A DNA stretch of 64,000 nt from an uncultured Lachnospiraceae bacterium (lineage in GTDB: Bacteria > Bacillota > Clostridia > Lachnospirales > Lachnospiraceae), in contig CAJUEX010000002.1 in the NCBI GenBank assembly GCA_910585715.1, positions 1-64,000 on the forward strand. The letters run 5' to 3'. Under the pieces are notes generated by a model. It was given only the letters and a program-made list of their open reading frames with translations. It did no database searches and was not told the origin of the DNA. The translations under genes and the position numbers were made by a program. This document shows, piece after piece, positions 35,703-44,072 of the stretch (positions within the stretch are counted from its first letter, which is position 1; every line of letters starts with the position of its first letter).

Positions 35703-36608
35703 TCCTTCATATACATTTTTAAAAGCCTGATAAGTCTTTTCCATTCCCTCTTCAAAATCCGTATAGGTAAAATCCATCTCTTTTGCAAGCTTGTTTCCAT
35801 CATAAAGCTCTGTTTCCATTTTTGTTAAAGGAAAAGGCAGAGGAATGTTTTGCTGCATTACTTGTTCTACTGTGACTTCCTGCAAAAGAAACGGCCTATC
35901 CGATACTTTTTTTAATATTTCAAAAAACCTGCTATAGCCGATTTCTTCATTCCCGCAAACATTAAATGCCTGATTATAGGATTTCTGATTTCCGATTGAG
36001 ATTAGAATTGCCCTTGCCACATCCTTTACATAGGCAAACTGGAACCTGCCGTCCGCATCAACAGGATAAGGCAGAGGCTGTCCTTTTACAATCCACTGTA
36101 TAAACATAGATTCTCTTGGAGCATAATTGAAAGGACCGTAAATAATTCCGGGACGGATGCTGGTATAAGCAATACCAAGGCTTTCACAGGTTTTCCTTGT
36201 TTCCTTTTCCAAAAGCATTTTATTGTACATATATTCACCCGTTTCGCCGGGATAGCGGATATCCAAAAACTCTGTGGATTCGTCTTTTAATCCGTCTATG
36301 TTTCTTTTGTATACATCACAGGTGCTGATATAAATATACTGCTTTACCTTTCCCGGAATGTTTTTAAGCAGACTATCCACATCCATTGGCAAATATGCAC
36401 AAAAATCCACAACTGCGTCATATTCCTGATAAGGCAGTTTTTTTAAAGAATCTGTATCATGCCTGTCTAAGTGATACTCTGTTACAGAGGGCATATTCAT
36501 AGTATAAGTGCCTCTGTTGATTAAAAATAATTCATGATTTTCTCTGGCTGCCACTATAGTAAATACCCTTCCTAAAAAGTAGGTGCCGCCGATTATTAAA
36601 ATTTTCAT
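35700..36608 (-). CDS. NAD-dependent epimerase/dehydratase family protein, 302 aa
   Basis: An extended short-chain dehydrogenase-like enzyme acting on a nucleotide sugar or similar substrate. The N-terminal nucleotide motif is ILIIGGTYFLGRVF, a G-x-x-x-x-G variant close to the usual GGxGxxG. The catalytic Tyr of YxxxK appears to be in YMYNKMLLEK near residue 128, with the preceding strand IYISTCDVY. The family length of about 300 fits. The motif form also occurs in plant-like RNA-binding CSP41-type members. Substrate unknown. It stands alone with a near-consensus promoter at 36662-36691. Confidence 0.85.
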   Translation of the reverse strand: MKILIIGGTYFLGRVFTIVAARENHELFLINRGTYTMNMPSVTEYHLDRHDTDSLKKLPYQEYDAVVDFCAYLPMDVDSLLKNIPGKVKQYIYISTCDVYKRNIDGLKDESTEFLDIRYPGETGEYMYNKMLLEKETRKTCESLGIAYTSIRPGIIYGPFNYAPRESMFIQWIVKGQPLPYPVDADGRFQFAYVKDVARAILISIGNQKSYNQAFNVCGNEEIGYSRFFEILKKVSDRPFLLQEVTVEQVMQQNIPLPFPLTKMETELYDGNKLAKEMDFTYTDFEEGMEKTYQAFKNVYEG

Positions 36609-36661
36609 GTGCTTTCTCCAATCATATATTATATGGTTTGGTATTTGTGCTTTATTTTAAT

Positions 36662-36691
36662 ATATTAGATAGTTTTTTATTTTTTTGTCAA
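36662..36691 (-). promoter_or_regulatory. Promoter of the epimerase gene
   Basis: TTGACA and TAATAT with an 18-base A+T-rich spacer on the minus strand, about 50 bases before the start codon. Confidence 0.7.
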
Positions 36692-36743
36692 CATAAAAAT
36701 ATTTTCGATAAAAATCTTCGGGAATCTTCCGAAGGGGGACATA

Positions 36744-36904
36744 TTGCAATCAATAACCGCATATGCTATAATGCCTATTAGGCAGGACAGAATGCTTTCT
36801 ATACAGACACCCCCTCCCTGCTACCAGTTTAGGAGCGGTAACGGATTCATTTTACCAAATCTGACAAATTATAACAAGATATAAAATAAATTCTTGTATT
36901 TTTA
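36744..36904 (+). ncRNA. Possible small RNA with its own promoter
   Basis: In the 318-base gap 36609-36926, TTGCAA (36744-36749) and TATAAT (36767-36772) are 17 bases apart on the plus strand, yet no plus-strand gene follows. A transcript starting near 36780 would contain GCAGGACAGAATGC and CCTCCCTGC and would end at the hairpin ACAAGA/TCTTGT followed by TTTTT (36874-36904), about 125 bases. The end hairpin may instead serve the minus-strand ABC operon that stops at 36927. No known RNA family was recognised. This is a candidate only. Confidence 0.35.
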
Positions 36905-36926
36905 CGTTTATTTTATATAGTTTTTA

Positions 36927-37604
36927 TCAACAATCAATTTTTACAATTCTTCCATCCTTCAAATATATCCTTTTCCTACATTTTTCTGCTATCTCCATAT
37001 CATGAGTAACTAAAATAATTGTACTTCCTTTTTTATTCAGCTCTTCAAAAATACGAATGATATTCCTTCCGTTTTCCTCATCTAATGCGCCCGTCGGCTC
37101 ATCCGCCAGAACCACATCCGGATTGGCAATAATGGCTCTTGCTATTGCAACCCTTTGGCACTGTCCGCCGGATAATTCTGTGGGATAACTATTTTCCTTA
37201 TCTTCTATTTCCAATAATTTCAAAGCTTCTTTTACTCTGTTTTCTATTTCCTTTTTTGTACAGGACTGATATATCAACGGCAGACTGATATTTTCTTTTA
37301 CCTTTAATTCTTTAATCAAGGCAAAATGCTGCACTACGAAGCCTATCTTTTTATTACGGAATTTTGCCATTGCACCTGATTTTAACTGATTTACTTCCGT
37401 TTGTTCAAAATAATATTTTCCCTTTTTAGGTTTCGTAACTGCTCCTAAAATATTCAGCAATGTGGATTTACCGCAGCCGCTTTTTCCGACAATTGCTGTA
37501 AAATCGCCTTTTTCCACTTCCATGTTAATATCCTTTAAAGCATGTACGGCAGAATTGCCGTTTCCGTAAATCATATCAATGGTATCTAATTTTATAAGAG
37601 ACAT
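36927..37604 (-). CDS. ABC transporter ATP-binding protein, LolD/MacB type, 225 aa
   Basis: ATPase for the two FtsX-like permeases upstream of it. Walker A GKSGCGKSTLLNILG near residue 38, signature LSGGQCQRVAIARAI, Walker B VVLADEPTGALDEENG, and switch His in LVTHDMEIAE are all present. The length and the ADEPTGALD form place it with LolD/MacB/SalX-type enzymes that drive mechanotransmission exporters. Its start overlaps the stop of the second permease. It is the last gene of the operon led by the small secreted protein. Confidence 0.93.
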   Translation of the reverse strand: MSLIKLDTIDMIYGNGNSAVHALKDINMEVEKGDFTAIVGKSGCGKSTLLNILGAVTKPKKGKYYFEQTEVNQLKSGAMAKFRNKKIGFVVQHFALIKELKVKENISLPLIYQSCTKKEIENRVKEALKLLEIEDKENSYPTELSGGQCQRVAIARAIIANPDVVLADEPTGALDEENGRNIIRIFEELNKKGSTIILVTHDMEIAEKCRKRIYLKDGRIVKIDC

Positions 37605-38902
37605 TATTCTTTTCCTCCGATAATTTCACTTATATTCATTTTTAACAAATAAACAAATAAATTGATAGAAACAATAATACTTATTGCAAGACCAGTTAAT
37701 AAAATAATCACAATATTTTTTCCTGAATACTGATTACATAAGAAAAATACGACTGTAAAAAAGCTTCCTGTCATAATATTTAAAATATTAAGCAAAAATA
37801 TATCTGCTAAAATTTGAACAGGCTGCGCCCCGCATAATAACTGAATCCCATATTCTCTGTTCTTTTCCCGGATAAACCCGCATAAAACACTGGATAGGCT
37901 GATAATTACAAAAAATAATAAAATTCCTGCAATTATTTTAAATTGTTTTAATACCTCTTCCGTCATGGAAGAATACTCTTGAAATAAGTCAGTTGTCCTT
38001 TTTGCCATTTCCGGGTCTTCCAGATACATACCATATTTTTCTACACCGGCTTCTTTTCCTAATTCATAAAAAACTTTTTCTACCTCCGGATATCCTGAAT
38101 CAGAAACTATCACACCCCCAATTTGTAAAAGCTGTCTGATTTTATCAAAATATTCACTGTCTGATGAAGTAAAAGCAGGTAAAATCATATATCTTCCGCA
38201 TGATTTAAATTCCTTTTCCATCTCATCATAGAAAAATTGTTCTTTTTTTAATATTCCTGTTACTTCCAACACCACATCTTCAAATAGGTAATTACACGTT
38301 ATTTTATCACCAATTTGAAATATTCCATCATATTCACTGCCTAACACAACCGGAATTTCATCTCCTTTATGGTACACATAATTTTTTTCCTCAAATCCGT
38401 TTCCCTTTGCTATTTGAATATTAAAATGATAAAAAAATTCATCTGATACCTGCAATGATTTTGTCCGATACCAGTCTTGTCCTTCCATATCAAAGATACT
38501 GCTTTCTGCTTCTCCATCCTCATATCCTTCTAAAAAAATATCAGAAATTACTGTACCATATATTTCAACTGGTTGTTCTACTATGCTCATAAATAAAAAT
38601 TTCTTTTCTTTAATTAACTTATCATAAAAATTTTTTAATTTATTATAAATCTCTATATTGTTATCATCCACATATTGGTAATATTGTATATCAGACATTC
38701 CATCTATCGTAAAATAATAGGTCATAGCTCCATAAGTATCGGAATAATCTGCTATATTTTCTTCTACTGTTTTCCCCTGTTTAAATGCAAATCCTAAAAC
38801 ACTGAAGCTCAATGTTACCAAAACAATCATTAAAAATATCAGCAGTCTGTTTTTTTGAATTGTCCGGTACATGCTTTTTAAAATGAATTGAATATATAAC
38901 AT
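37604..38902 (-). CDS. FtsX-like ABC permease, 432 aa
   Basis: Membrane subunit with helix 1 at residues 18-40, a large extracytoplasmic domain (about 41-305) and three C-terminal helices (about 318-340, 362-385 and 395-420). This is the MacB/FtsX topology used to move substrates outside the membrane or to remove peptides from it. The outside domain has several Tyr/Asp-rich stretches (DEFFYHFNIQIAKGNG). The stop overlaps the ATPase start by 1 base, and the start overlaps the other permease by 1 base. No sequence similarity is seen with the other permease beyond topology. Confidence 0.88.
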   Translation of the reverse strand: MLYIQFILKSMYRTIQKNRLLIFLMIVLVTLSFSVLGFAFKQGKTVEENIADYSDTYGAMTYYFTIDGMSDIQYYQYVDDNNIEIYNKLKNFYDKLIKEKKFLFMSIVEQPVEIYGTVISDIFLEGYEDGEAESSIFDMEGQDWYRTKSLQVSDEFFYHFNIQIAKGNGFEEKNYVYHKGDEIPVVLGSEYDGIFQIGDKITCNYLFEDVVLEVTGILKKEQFFYDEMEKEFKSCGRYMILPAFTSSDSEYFDKIRQLLQIGGVIVSDSGYPEVEKVFYELGKEAGVEKYGMYLEDPEMAKRTTDLFQEYSSMTEEVLKQFKIIAGILLFFVIISLSSVLCGFIREKNREYGIQLLCGAQPVQILADIFLLNILNIMTGSFFTVVFFLCNQYSGKNIVIILLTGLAISIIVSINLFVYLLKMNISEIIGGKE

Positions 38903-39930
38903 TATTTGAGCACCTCCTCTAAAGGAGATTTTAATATTTTCAAAATTACAAACATAAGAAAAATAAGAATGACAGGAACTGTTACTAAGTAACCTATATA
39001 TAAAAATCTTTTATAATTTGGATGCAGTATAACCGCATATATTCCCCCTGCCAAAGCAGATACAAGAAGAATATTGAAATACCTTTTTCCCAAAAGAAGA
39101 AAAATACTTCCCTTCGTAGCTCCTAATAACTGCCTTATTCCTATTTCTTCCTTTTGATGGATTACCCACTCAAAGGATAATAATATCAGGCATAAAATAT
39201 CACAGAAGAAAATAACAAGAAACCATCTGCTATATAACATTCTGGGAATTAAAGAATTAAAATAGCTGGCGCCCATTGTCAATCTTTCCATTTTTATATT
39301 CATTTTTTGTAAGCCTTTTGAAAGATTCTCCATTATTTCTTCTTCTTTTCCTCCTTCAAGAAAATCCAACTGATAATAAGAAGAAGTAAAAAGGTTATTT
39401 TGAACATACCCATTGATATAAATATAATTATCAATAACTGCATCACATTCATATCCTAAAATACCGATAACCTGAAACTCTGTTCCTAAAATTGATATAT
39501 ATCTTTCTTTTCCCTTTACATAGGATTCTTCTGTTAATTTTTTTCCGATTACTGCACAATAATTGTCTTTTTTTAAATCTTTTTTTTCAAAAAAACGCCC
39601 TTCTTTCATAGGAAGGTTTACATATCTTTTATTAAAGTAAATGGAACGCAGATTAATTTCATCCAGCTCAAAATCGGAAGTAACCGCCATTTTTGTATTT
39701 TCCTTATTTATCAATTGATACAATTTATCCGGCTCAAAATTTTCCTGCTCTATGGATATAAATTCATATGTTTTTCCAAAAGAACCAGAGTCCATGTTTG
39801 CCAACGTTTCACTTATGGTAATATGCTCCAGCAACAATATGGATAGGATTGGAAGCAGCATAGATAAAAGCATAAGTATAATAGTTATTTTATTAATTTT
39901 TATCTTCAATTCATTTTCCTCATTTTTCAT
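38902..39930 (-). CDS. FtsX-like ABC permease, 342 aa
   Basis: Second permease of the transporter: helix 1 at residues 14-35, outside domain about 36-230 with MacB-like features (FFEKKDLKKDNYCAVIGKKL), then helices at about 236-257, 276-298 and 305-330. Shorter than its partner by 90 residues, with a smaller outside domain. Two unequal FtsX subunits plus one ATPase is the plan of several peptide-export and immunity transporters in Gram-positives. It is 120 bases downstream of the secreted protein gene, past a terminator hairpin, so partial read-through may couple them. Confidence 0.87.
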   Translation of the reverse strand: MKNEENELKIKINKITIILMLLSMLLPILSILLLEHITISETLANMDSGSFGKTYEFISIEQENFEPDKLYQLINKENTKMAVTSDFELDEINLRSIYFNKRYVNLPMKEGRFFEKKDLKKDNYCAVIGKKLTEESYVKGKERYISILGTEFQVIGILGYECDAVIDNYIYINGYVQNNLFTSSYYQLDFLEGGKEEEIMENLSKGLQKMNIKMERLTMGASYFNSLIPRMLYSRWFLVIFFCDILCLILLSFEWVIHQKEEIGIRQLLGATKGSIFLLLGKRYFNILLVSALAGGIYAVILHPNYKRFLYIGYLVTVPVILIFLMFVILKILKSPLEEVLK

Positions 39931-39961
39931 AAATAAATATTTTTAACAATTTTTTAGCTAT

Positions 39962-40007
39962 AAAAAAGAATGCACATTCATTTCTTTTTTTATATGAATA
40001 TGCATTC
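39962..40007 (-). terminator. Terminator after the secreted cationic protein gene
   Basis: AGAATGCATATTCAT and ATGAATGTGCATTCT pair (15 positions, one G-U) around an A+T-rich loop and are followed by TTTTTT on the minus strand. It would end most transcripts of the secreted-protein gene before the permease operon, giving much more message for the secreted protein than for the transporter. Confidence 0.85.
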
Positions 40008-40050
40008 TATAAACACTATATTTTATAAATATCATTAAAAAAGAAAAACT

Positions 40051-40482
40051 TTATTTTCCCGTTCCATATTTTGTATATCCTGTTTTAAAATATATTTGTT
40101 TCCATCCAAATGGTAAAACATAATTATGAGTTACATTAGACCAATTCAGATAAATAGTTTGTGTATTTTTAGCTGTGGCAGAAATATTACCATATCCATA
40201 TGAACGCTTTACTGCAACAGCACCTTTTGTGCTACTTTTAGAACCTCCTATATAAGCAAGAACATAATGATGCTTATTCTTATTAACATATCCTACCGTT
40301 TTTGCACAAACTTGTTTTTGATACTTACGAGAATATACGTTAGGCGCAGATACATATACATATTTAATTGAACTCTTAAAACTTTGTGCCAATGTTTTTG
40401 CAGATACATCCATTTTGGGTGATAAACTAAAACTAATAATTACTATTGCTGCTATAAATATGCTATAAAATTTTCCCTTCAC
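40051..40482 (-). CDS. Secreted, strongly cationic small protein; possible bacteriocin, 143 aa
   Basis: I do not recognise the family. A Sec signal (helix about residues 5-20) with likely cleavage after VSA (residue 28) leaves a mature domain of 115 residues. By my count this has about 16 Lys, 2 Arg, 14 Tyr, one Cys and no Asp or Glu. It contains Gly/Ser/Thr-rich strands (SKSSTKGAVAV) and ends in YTKYGTGK. The start is GTG with AAAGGAG 8 bases upstream. It is preceded by LytTR-type repeats and a promoter, followed by its own terminator, and then by a two-permease ABC transporter. Size, charge and neighbours recall lactococcin 972-like bacteriocins with ABC immunity, but I see no clear family motif. 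Confidence 0.75.
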   Translation of the reverse strand: MKGKFYSIFIAAIVIISFSLSPKMDVSAKTLAQSFKSSIKYVYVSAPNVYSRKYQKQVCAKTVGYVNKNKHHYVLAYIGGSKSSTKGAVAVKRSYGYGNISATAKNTQTIYLNWSNVTHNYVLPFGWKQIYFKTGYTKYGTGK

Positions 40483-40574
40483 TATTTTATCTCCTTTAAA
40501 TATAAATTATGTAATAAGGTATATATTTTTTACCTCTAGAGGAATTAATGCCTCCTTTCTTGTTACCTCCTCGT

Positions 40575-40603
40575 ATTATATAACTTAACATAATTTATCT
40601 TAA
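40575..40603 (-). promoter_or_regulatory. Promoter of the secreted protein gene
   Basis: TATAAT (as ATTATA at 40575-40580) and a weak -35 TTAAGA (40598-40603) are 17 bases apart on the minus strand. The weak -35 fits an activator-dependent promoter; the LytTR-like repeats end 7 bases further upstream. The expected message has a leader of about 85 bases containing AGGAGG twice before the true ribosome site. Confidence 0.7.
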
Positions 40604-40610
40604 TATTTCC

Positions 40611-40640
40611 TAAATGGTAAAAATAACAGGATAAATGGAA
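40611..40640 (-). promoter_or_regulatory. LytTR-type operator: two 9-bp direct repeats spaced by 12 bp
   Basis: On the minus strand TTCCATTTA and TACCATTTA (8 of 9 identical) are separated by exactly 12 bases, a 21-base period. That is the layout of LytTR targets such as the AgrA and PlnC sites. They sit just upstream of the -35 box of the secreted-protein gene. The regulator encoded at 40694-41395 is the obvious candidate to bind here. The base sequence matches the known consensus only in part. Confidence 0.65.
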
Positions 40641-40693
40641 AAATTGGTAAAATATTATTTAAAAGTATTCAAATATGTACTTTTATATTAATC

Positions 40694-41395
40694 TTAACCA
40701 CAAATTTTCTGCTCTACATTTTTCTGCATAGAACGACTGATAGGTAGAATATCTCCATTTTTCATAGTAATATTATTTTTTTCATATTTCACAATATATC
40801 TCATATTTACCACAAATGATTTATGAATTTCACAAAAATTACTTTTATTCAATCTTTGTGATACCTGAGACAATTTCTCATAAAAATATTTTGTTCCATC
40901 CATTGTAACCATCCGAATTTTTTTTCCCTGGCTTTGAAAATACAAAATAGAATTATTACTAATTTTACATTTTCTTTTTCCCATAATATATTCAAAATAA
41001 ACATTTTGAAACTGAAATAATCTTCTATACTCATTTAAAATATAATTAATTTTATTATTATTTACAGGCTTAATTAAAAAATTCATAGGTCTTATATCAA
41101 ACAAATTCATGGCATATTTATCTTCAGAAGATACAAAGATAATTTGCATCAATTCATTTCTTATATCTAAACGAATTTTTTTTCCAACCTCTATACCATA
41201 ATTTTTTTCCAATTCTACATCTAAAAACAAAATGTCAAATAACCCGTCACTTTTCAATATTTTAAAAAGCTCTGTTGAATTTTTAAGTATGTCTACGTCA
41301 ATTAAAATATCTTCTCTTCGGGCATATTTTAATATATTCGATTCTAATTTTATTGCAAATTTTTCATTCCCATCACATATTCCAACCCTTAACAT
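40694..41395 (-). CDS. LytTR-family response regulator without a kinase partner, 233 aa
   Basis: Receiver domain at residues 1-120 with DILFLDVELEKNYGIEVGK around the phospho-Asp and the conserved Lys in FLIKPVNNNK, then a LytTR domain (residues 130-233: FCEIHKSFVVNMRYIVKYEKN). The N-terminal acidic pair is reduced: VGICDGNEKF has one Asp where two are usual. The start at 41395 is preceded by GGGGGA; an in-frame TTG 10 codons upstream is less likely. It has a good promoter (41464-41492). No kinase gene adjoins it, so it may be phosphorylated by a distant kinase or act through expression level. Confidence 0.88.
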   Translation of the reverse strand: MLRVGICDGNEKFAIKLESNILKYARREDILIDVDILKNSTELFKILKSDGLFDILFLDVELEKNYGIEVGKKIRLDIRNELMQIIFVSSEDKYAMNLFDIRPMNFLIKPVNNNKINYILNEYRRLFQFQNVYFEYIMGKRKCKISNNSILYFQSQGKKIRMVTMDGTKYFYEKLSQVSQRLNKSNFCEIHKSFVVNMRYIVKYEKNNITMKNGDILPISRSMQKNVEQKICG

Positions 41396-41463
41396 TACTT
41401 CCCCCAAATAAAACATATTACACAAATTTTTTTACTTACAAAATAATATACTTTTATAACTAT

Positions 41464-41492
41464 ATTATATTATAAAGTCGCTATTTTTTCAA
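41464..41492 (-). promoter_or_regulatory. Promoter of the orphan LytTR gene
   Basis: TTGAAA and TATAAT are separated by 17 bases on the minus strand, about 70 bases before the start codon. The surrounding gap 41396-41739 otherwise holds a repeat remnant and the pgi terminator. Confidence 0.7.
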
Positions 41493-41566
41493 CTATTTTA
41501 TATTTTTGTATTATTTTATTATAACTATTCAGCCTACGAGTTTTTAAATGTAAGGACATGGAAGCT

Positions 41567-41580
41567 GGCAGAACATGTTT
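41567..41580. repeat. Remnant resembling the arm of palindromic copy D
   Basis: GGCAGAACATGTTT is identical to the inner end of the left arm of copy D (46219-46232). No core and no second arm are found nearby, so it may be a worn-down half of an element. The match is short and could be chance. Confidence 0.3.
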
Positions 41581-41657
41581 TATTTAATTGCCAATACCTG
41601 TACTTGTCTGAAAAGCTGTAAGCTAATATAATGGAAAAATATTGTCATATATCACAT

Positions 41658-41706
41658 AAAAAAACCATGTGCAGACAGCTACATAGCTGAAAACACACGG
41701 TTTTTT
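41658..41706 (-). terminator. Terminator of pgi
   Basis: An outer stem AACCGTGTG/CACATGGTT and an inner CAGCTA/TAGCTG stem are flanked by A and T runs. It lies 34 bases after the pgi stop codon. The single G-U pair in the outer stem is favourable only in the minus-strand RNA, as expected for pgi. Confidence 0.9.
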
Positions 41707-41739
41707 AAACTTATCCTAATCCAAATTTAAAATACAATA

Positions 41740-43089
41740 TTACAATCTCTTCATCAATTCTTCTCTCTGAGCCTCATATCCCGGCTTGCCAAGCAATGCG
41801 AACATATTCTTCTTGTAGCTTTCCACACCCGGCTGGTCAAATGGATTTACGCCAAGCAGATAGCCGCTGACACCGCAGGCAAATTCAAAGAAGTAGAACA
41901 GCTGTCCTAAATAAAATTCATTTACTTCCGGCACGTTTACCATAAAGTTTGGAACCTGTCCGTCCGTATGGGCTAAAATCGTACCATTCATAGCGGACTT
42001 ATTAACAAAATCAACGCTCTTTCCTGCCAGATAATTCAGTCCGTCCAAATCTACCGACTCTTCTCCGATAATGATTTCCTCCCTGGAGGTTTCAATATTA
42101 ATTACTGTTTCAAACATAATTCTTGCGCCATCCTGAATGAACTGGCCCATAGAATGCAAATCTGTGGTCAAATCAACGCTTGCCGGAAGAATACCTTTAT
42201 GGTCCTTTCCTTCGCTTTCACCATATAACTGTTTCCACCATTCAGAAACATAGTGAACGCTTGGCTCATAGTTTGCTAAAATTTCAACTGCTTTTCCTTT
42301 TCTTAAAAGGATGTTACGAAGCGCAGCGTATTTTAAAGAATCATTTTCTGCAAATGGAAGCTCTAAAGCATTTTTCCTTCCGGAAGCAGCGCCTTCCATT
42401 AATTTATCGATATCCGCACCGGAAACGGCAATCGGAAGCAGACCCACCGCTGTCAATACGGAGAAACGTCCTCCCACGTCATCCGGAACAACAAAAGTCT
42501 CATAACCTTCTTCTGTTGCAAGATTCTTTAAGGAACCCCTTGCCTTATCTGTTGTGGCATATATTCTCTTTGCAGCCTCTTCTTTGCCATATTTCTTTTC
42601 CATCATTTCCTTAAATACACGGAAGGCAATGGCAGGCTCTGTTGTGGTACCTGATTTGGAAATCATGTTAATGGAAAAATCCCTGTCCCCGATTACGTCA
42701 ATTAAATGCTTGATATAGGTAGAGCTGATAGAATTACCCACAAAATAAATTTCAGGAGTTTTTCTTGTTTCCTTGGAAACCACATTATAAAAGCTGTGTC
42801 TTAAAAATTCAATTGCTGCCCTTGCTCCCAGATAGGAACCGCCAATGCCGATTACCAGCAATACTTCGGAATCGCTTTGAATCTTTGCCGCTGCTTTTTT
42901 AATTCTTGCAAACTCATCCTTGTCATAATCTACCGGCAAATCAATCCAGCCTAAAAAATCATTGCCTGCACCTGTTTTGGATACTAATACTTCTTTGGCA
43001 TCCATTGCCAATTTCTCCATCATGCTAACTTCTTTTTCGTTGATAAATGGAGCCGCTTTTGAATAATCAAAGGTTACTTTTTTGCTCAT
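41740..43089 (-). CDS. pgi: Glucose-6-phosphate isomerase, 449 aa
   Basis: Interconverts glucose 6-phosphate and fructose 6-phosphate in glycolysis. Family signatures are seen in LVIGIGGSYLGARAAIEFL near residue 80, SKSGTTTEPAIAFR near 145, DDVGGRFSVLTAVGLLP near 203 and GVNPFDQPGVESYK near 420. The catalytic Glu lies in the region QLYGESEGKDH, and a His in LHSMGQFIQDG. At 449 residues it is the compact Gram-positive form. It is a single gene with its own strong terminator. Confidence 0.97.
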   Translation of the reverse strand: MSKKVTFDYSKAAPFINEKEVSMMEKLAMDAKEVLVSKTGAGNDFLGWIDLPVDYDKDEFARIKKAAAKIQSDSEVLLVIGIGGSYLGARAAIEFLRHSFYNVVSKETRKTPEIYFVGNSISSTYIKHLIDVIGDRDFSINMISKSGTTTEPAIAFRVFKEMMEKKYGKEEAAKRIYATTDKARGSLKNLATEEGYETFVVPDDVGGRFSVLTAVGLLPIAVSGADIDKLMEGAASGRKNALELPFAENDSLKYAALRNILLRKGKAVEILANYEPSVHYVSEWWKQLYGESEGKDHKGILPASVDLTTDLHSMGQFIQDGARIMFETVINIETSREEIIIGEESVDLDGLNYLAGKSVDFVNKSAMNGTILAHTDGQVPNFMVNVPEVNEFYLGQLFYFFEFACGVSGYLLGVNPFDQPGVESYKKNMFALLGKPGYEAQREELMKRL

Positions 43090-43322
43090 GATATTACTCC
43101 TCTTTTCTTTTATTTTTTATTTTCTTTTTTCCAGTATTTTCAAAATCATGTTTAGTGTAGCAAAATCAGCTGTTTTTTTCAAGTTAATTCTTCCAGTTTA
43201 TTACTTTTCATGATATCATATCGATAGATATCTTTTCTGTACGAATAAGATAAAAATTTTAAAAAAATATATAATATATAATAAACTTAATTATCTAAAA
43301 TATACAAAAAGAAAGGGCTTAT

Positions 43323-43988
43323 ATGATGGAATATGTATTTGAACAAAAAATTTTAGAATTAAATAATGAAAAAGTAATGGAAATTCCCTTTAATGTATGG
43401 GAAGTACAGGAAAACATCGGGGATTATCCCATAGAGGCAGTGGTAAACGGGGTAACCTTTCAATGCAACCTCCTTCCCAAAAAAGACGGGTATTATTACA
43501 TTCCTCTGCAAAATGCACAGGCTGATTTTGAGGAAGAAACCTTTTATCCTGTTTCTTTTACCATTTTAACAGAACCGCAAAAAATTTCTGAAAACAGCCC
43601 TTATAGTATAGAAAACCCCATTCGTAAAATTGAAGGCGTAAAAATTATTACCCAGCCATGGGATGGCTTATGCGGACAAACCTGCATTGCCATGCTTGCG
43701 GACATTACGTTAGAAGAGGCTAACAATATTATGCACTGCAGGGAATGGCAGGCAAATATGGGAAAAATGGTATTGACGCTGGATTATCTGGGCATCCCTC
43801 ATTCCAATAAAATTATTTACACTCAGGGAAAAGAAGTAACTCTTCCAAAATGTTCGATTATTATGGAAAAAATGGGACGGTTCAGCCATTATCTGGTTTG
43901 TTACGATGGCGTTTATTATGACCCTACAGATGGCATTTTAGAAGAATTTGATTTGGCAAATATGAAAGGATACTTGGAAATTTTGTAA
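43323..43988 (+). CDS. C39-like papain-fold protein, 221 aa
   Basis: The C-terminal half (about residues 115-221) looks like a bacteriocin-processing (C39-type) peptidase fold: catalytic-type Cys in WDGLCGQTCIAML, His in FSHYLVCYDG and Asp in YYDPTDGI. The N-terminal half is a beta-rich domain without a signal peptide or membrane segment. C39 peptidases usually sit at the front of an ABC exporter; here the domain stands alone and cytoplasmic. It may cleave, or simply bind, a peptide or protein. The start has AAAGGG upstream. It is followed after 84 bases by the TSCPD gene. Confidence 0.65.
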   Translation: MMEYVFEQKILELNNEKVMEIPFNVWEVQENIGDYPIEAVVNGVTFQCNLLPKKDGYYYIPLQNAQADFEEETFYPVSFTILTEPQKISENSPYSIENPIRKIEGVKIITQPWDGLCGQTCIAMLADITLEEANNIMHCREWQANMGKMVLTLDYLGIPHSNKIIYTQGKEVTLPKCSIIMEKMGRFSHYLVCYDGVYYDPTDGILEEFDLANMKGYLEIL

Positions 43989-44072
43989 AATTCTGTTATA
44001 ATTTCTTTTTATAGATTAAAATTTTTCATTTTATCATATGATAAGTTAAGGAACAGGAAAGAGGTGTATGCT

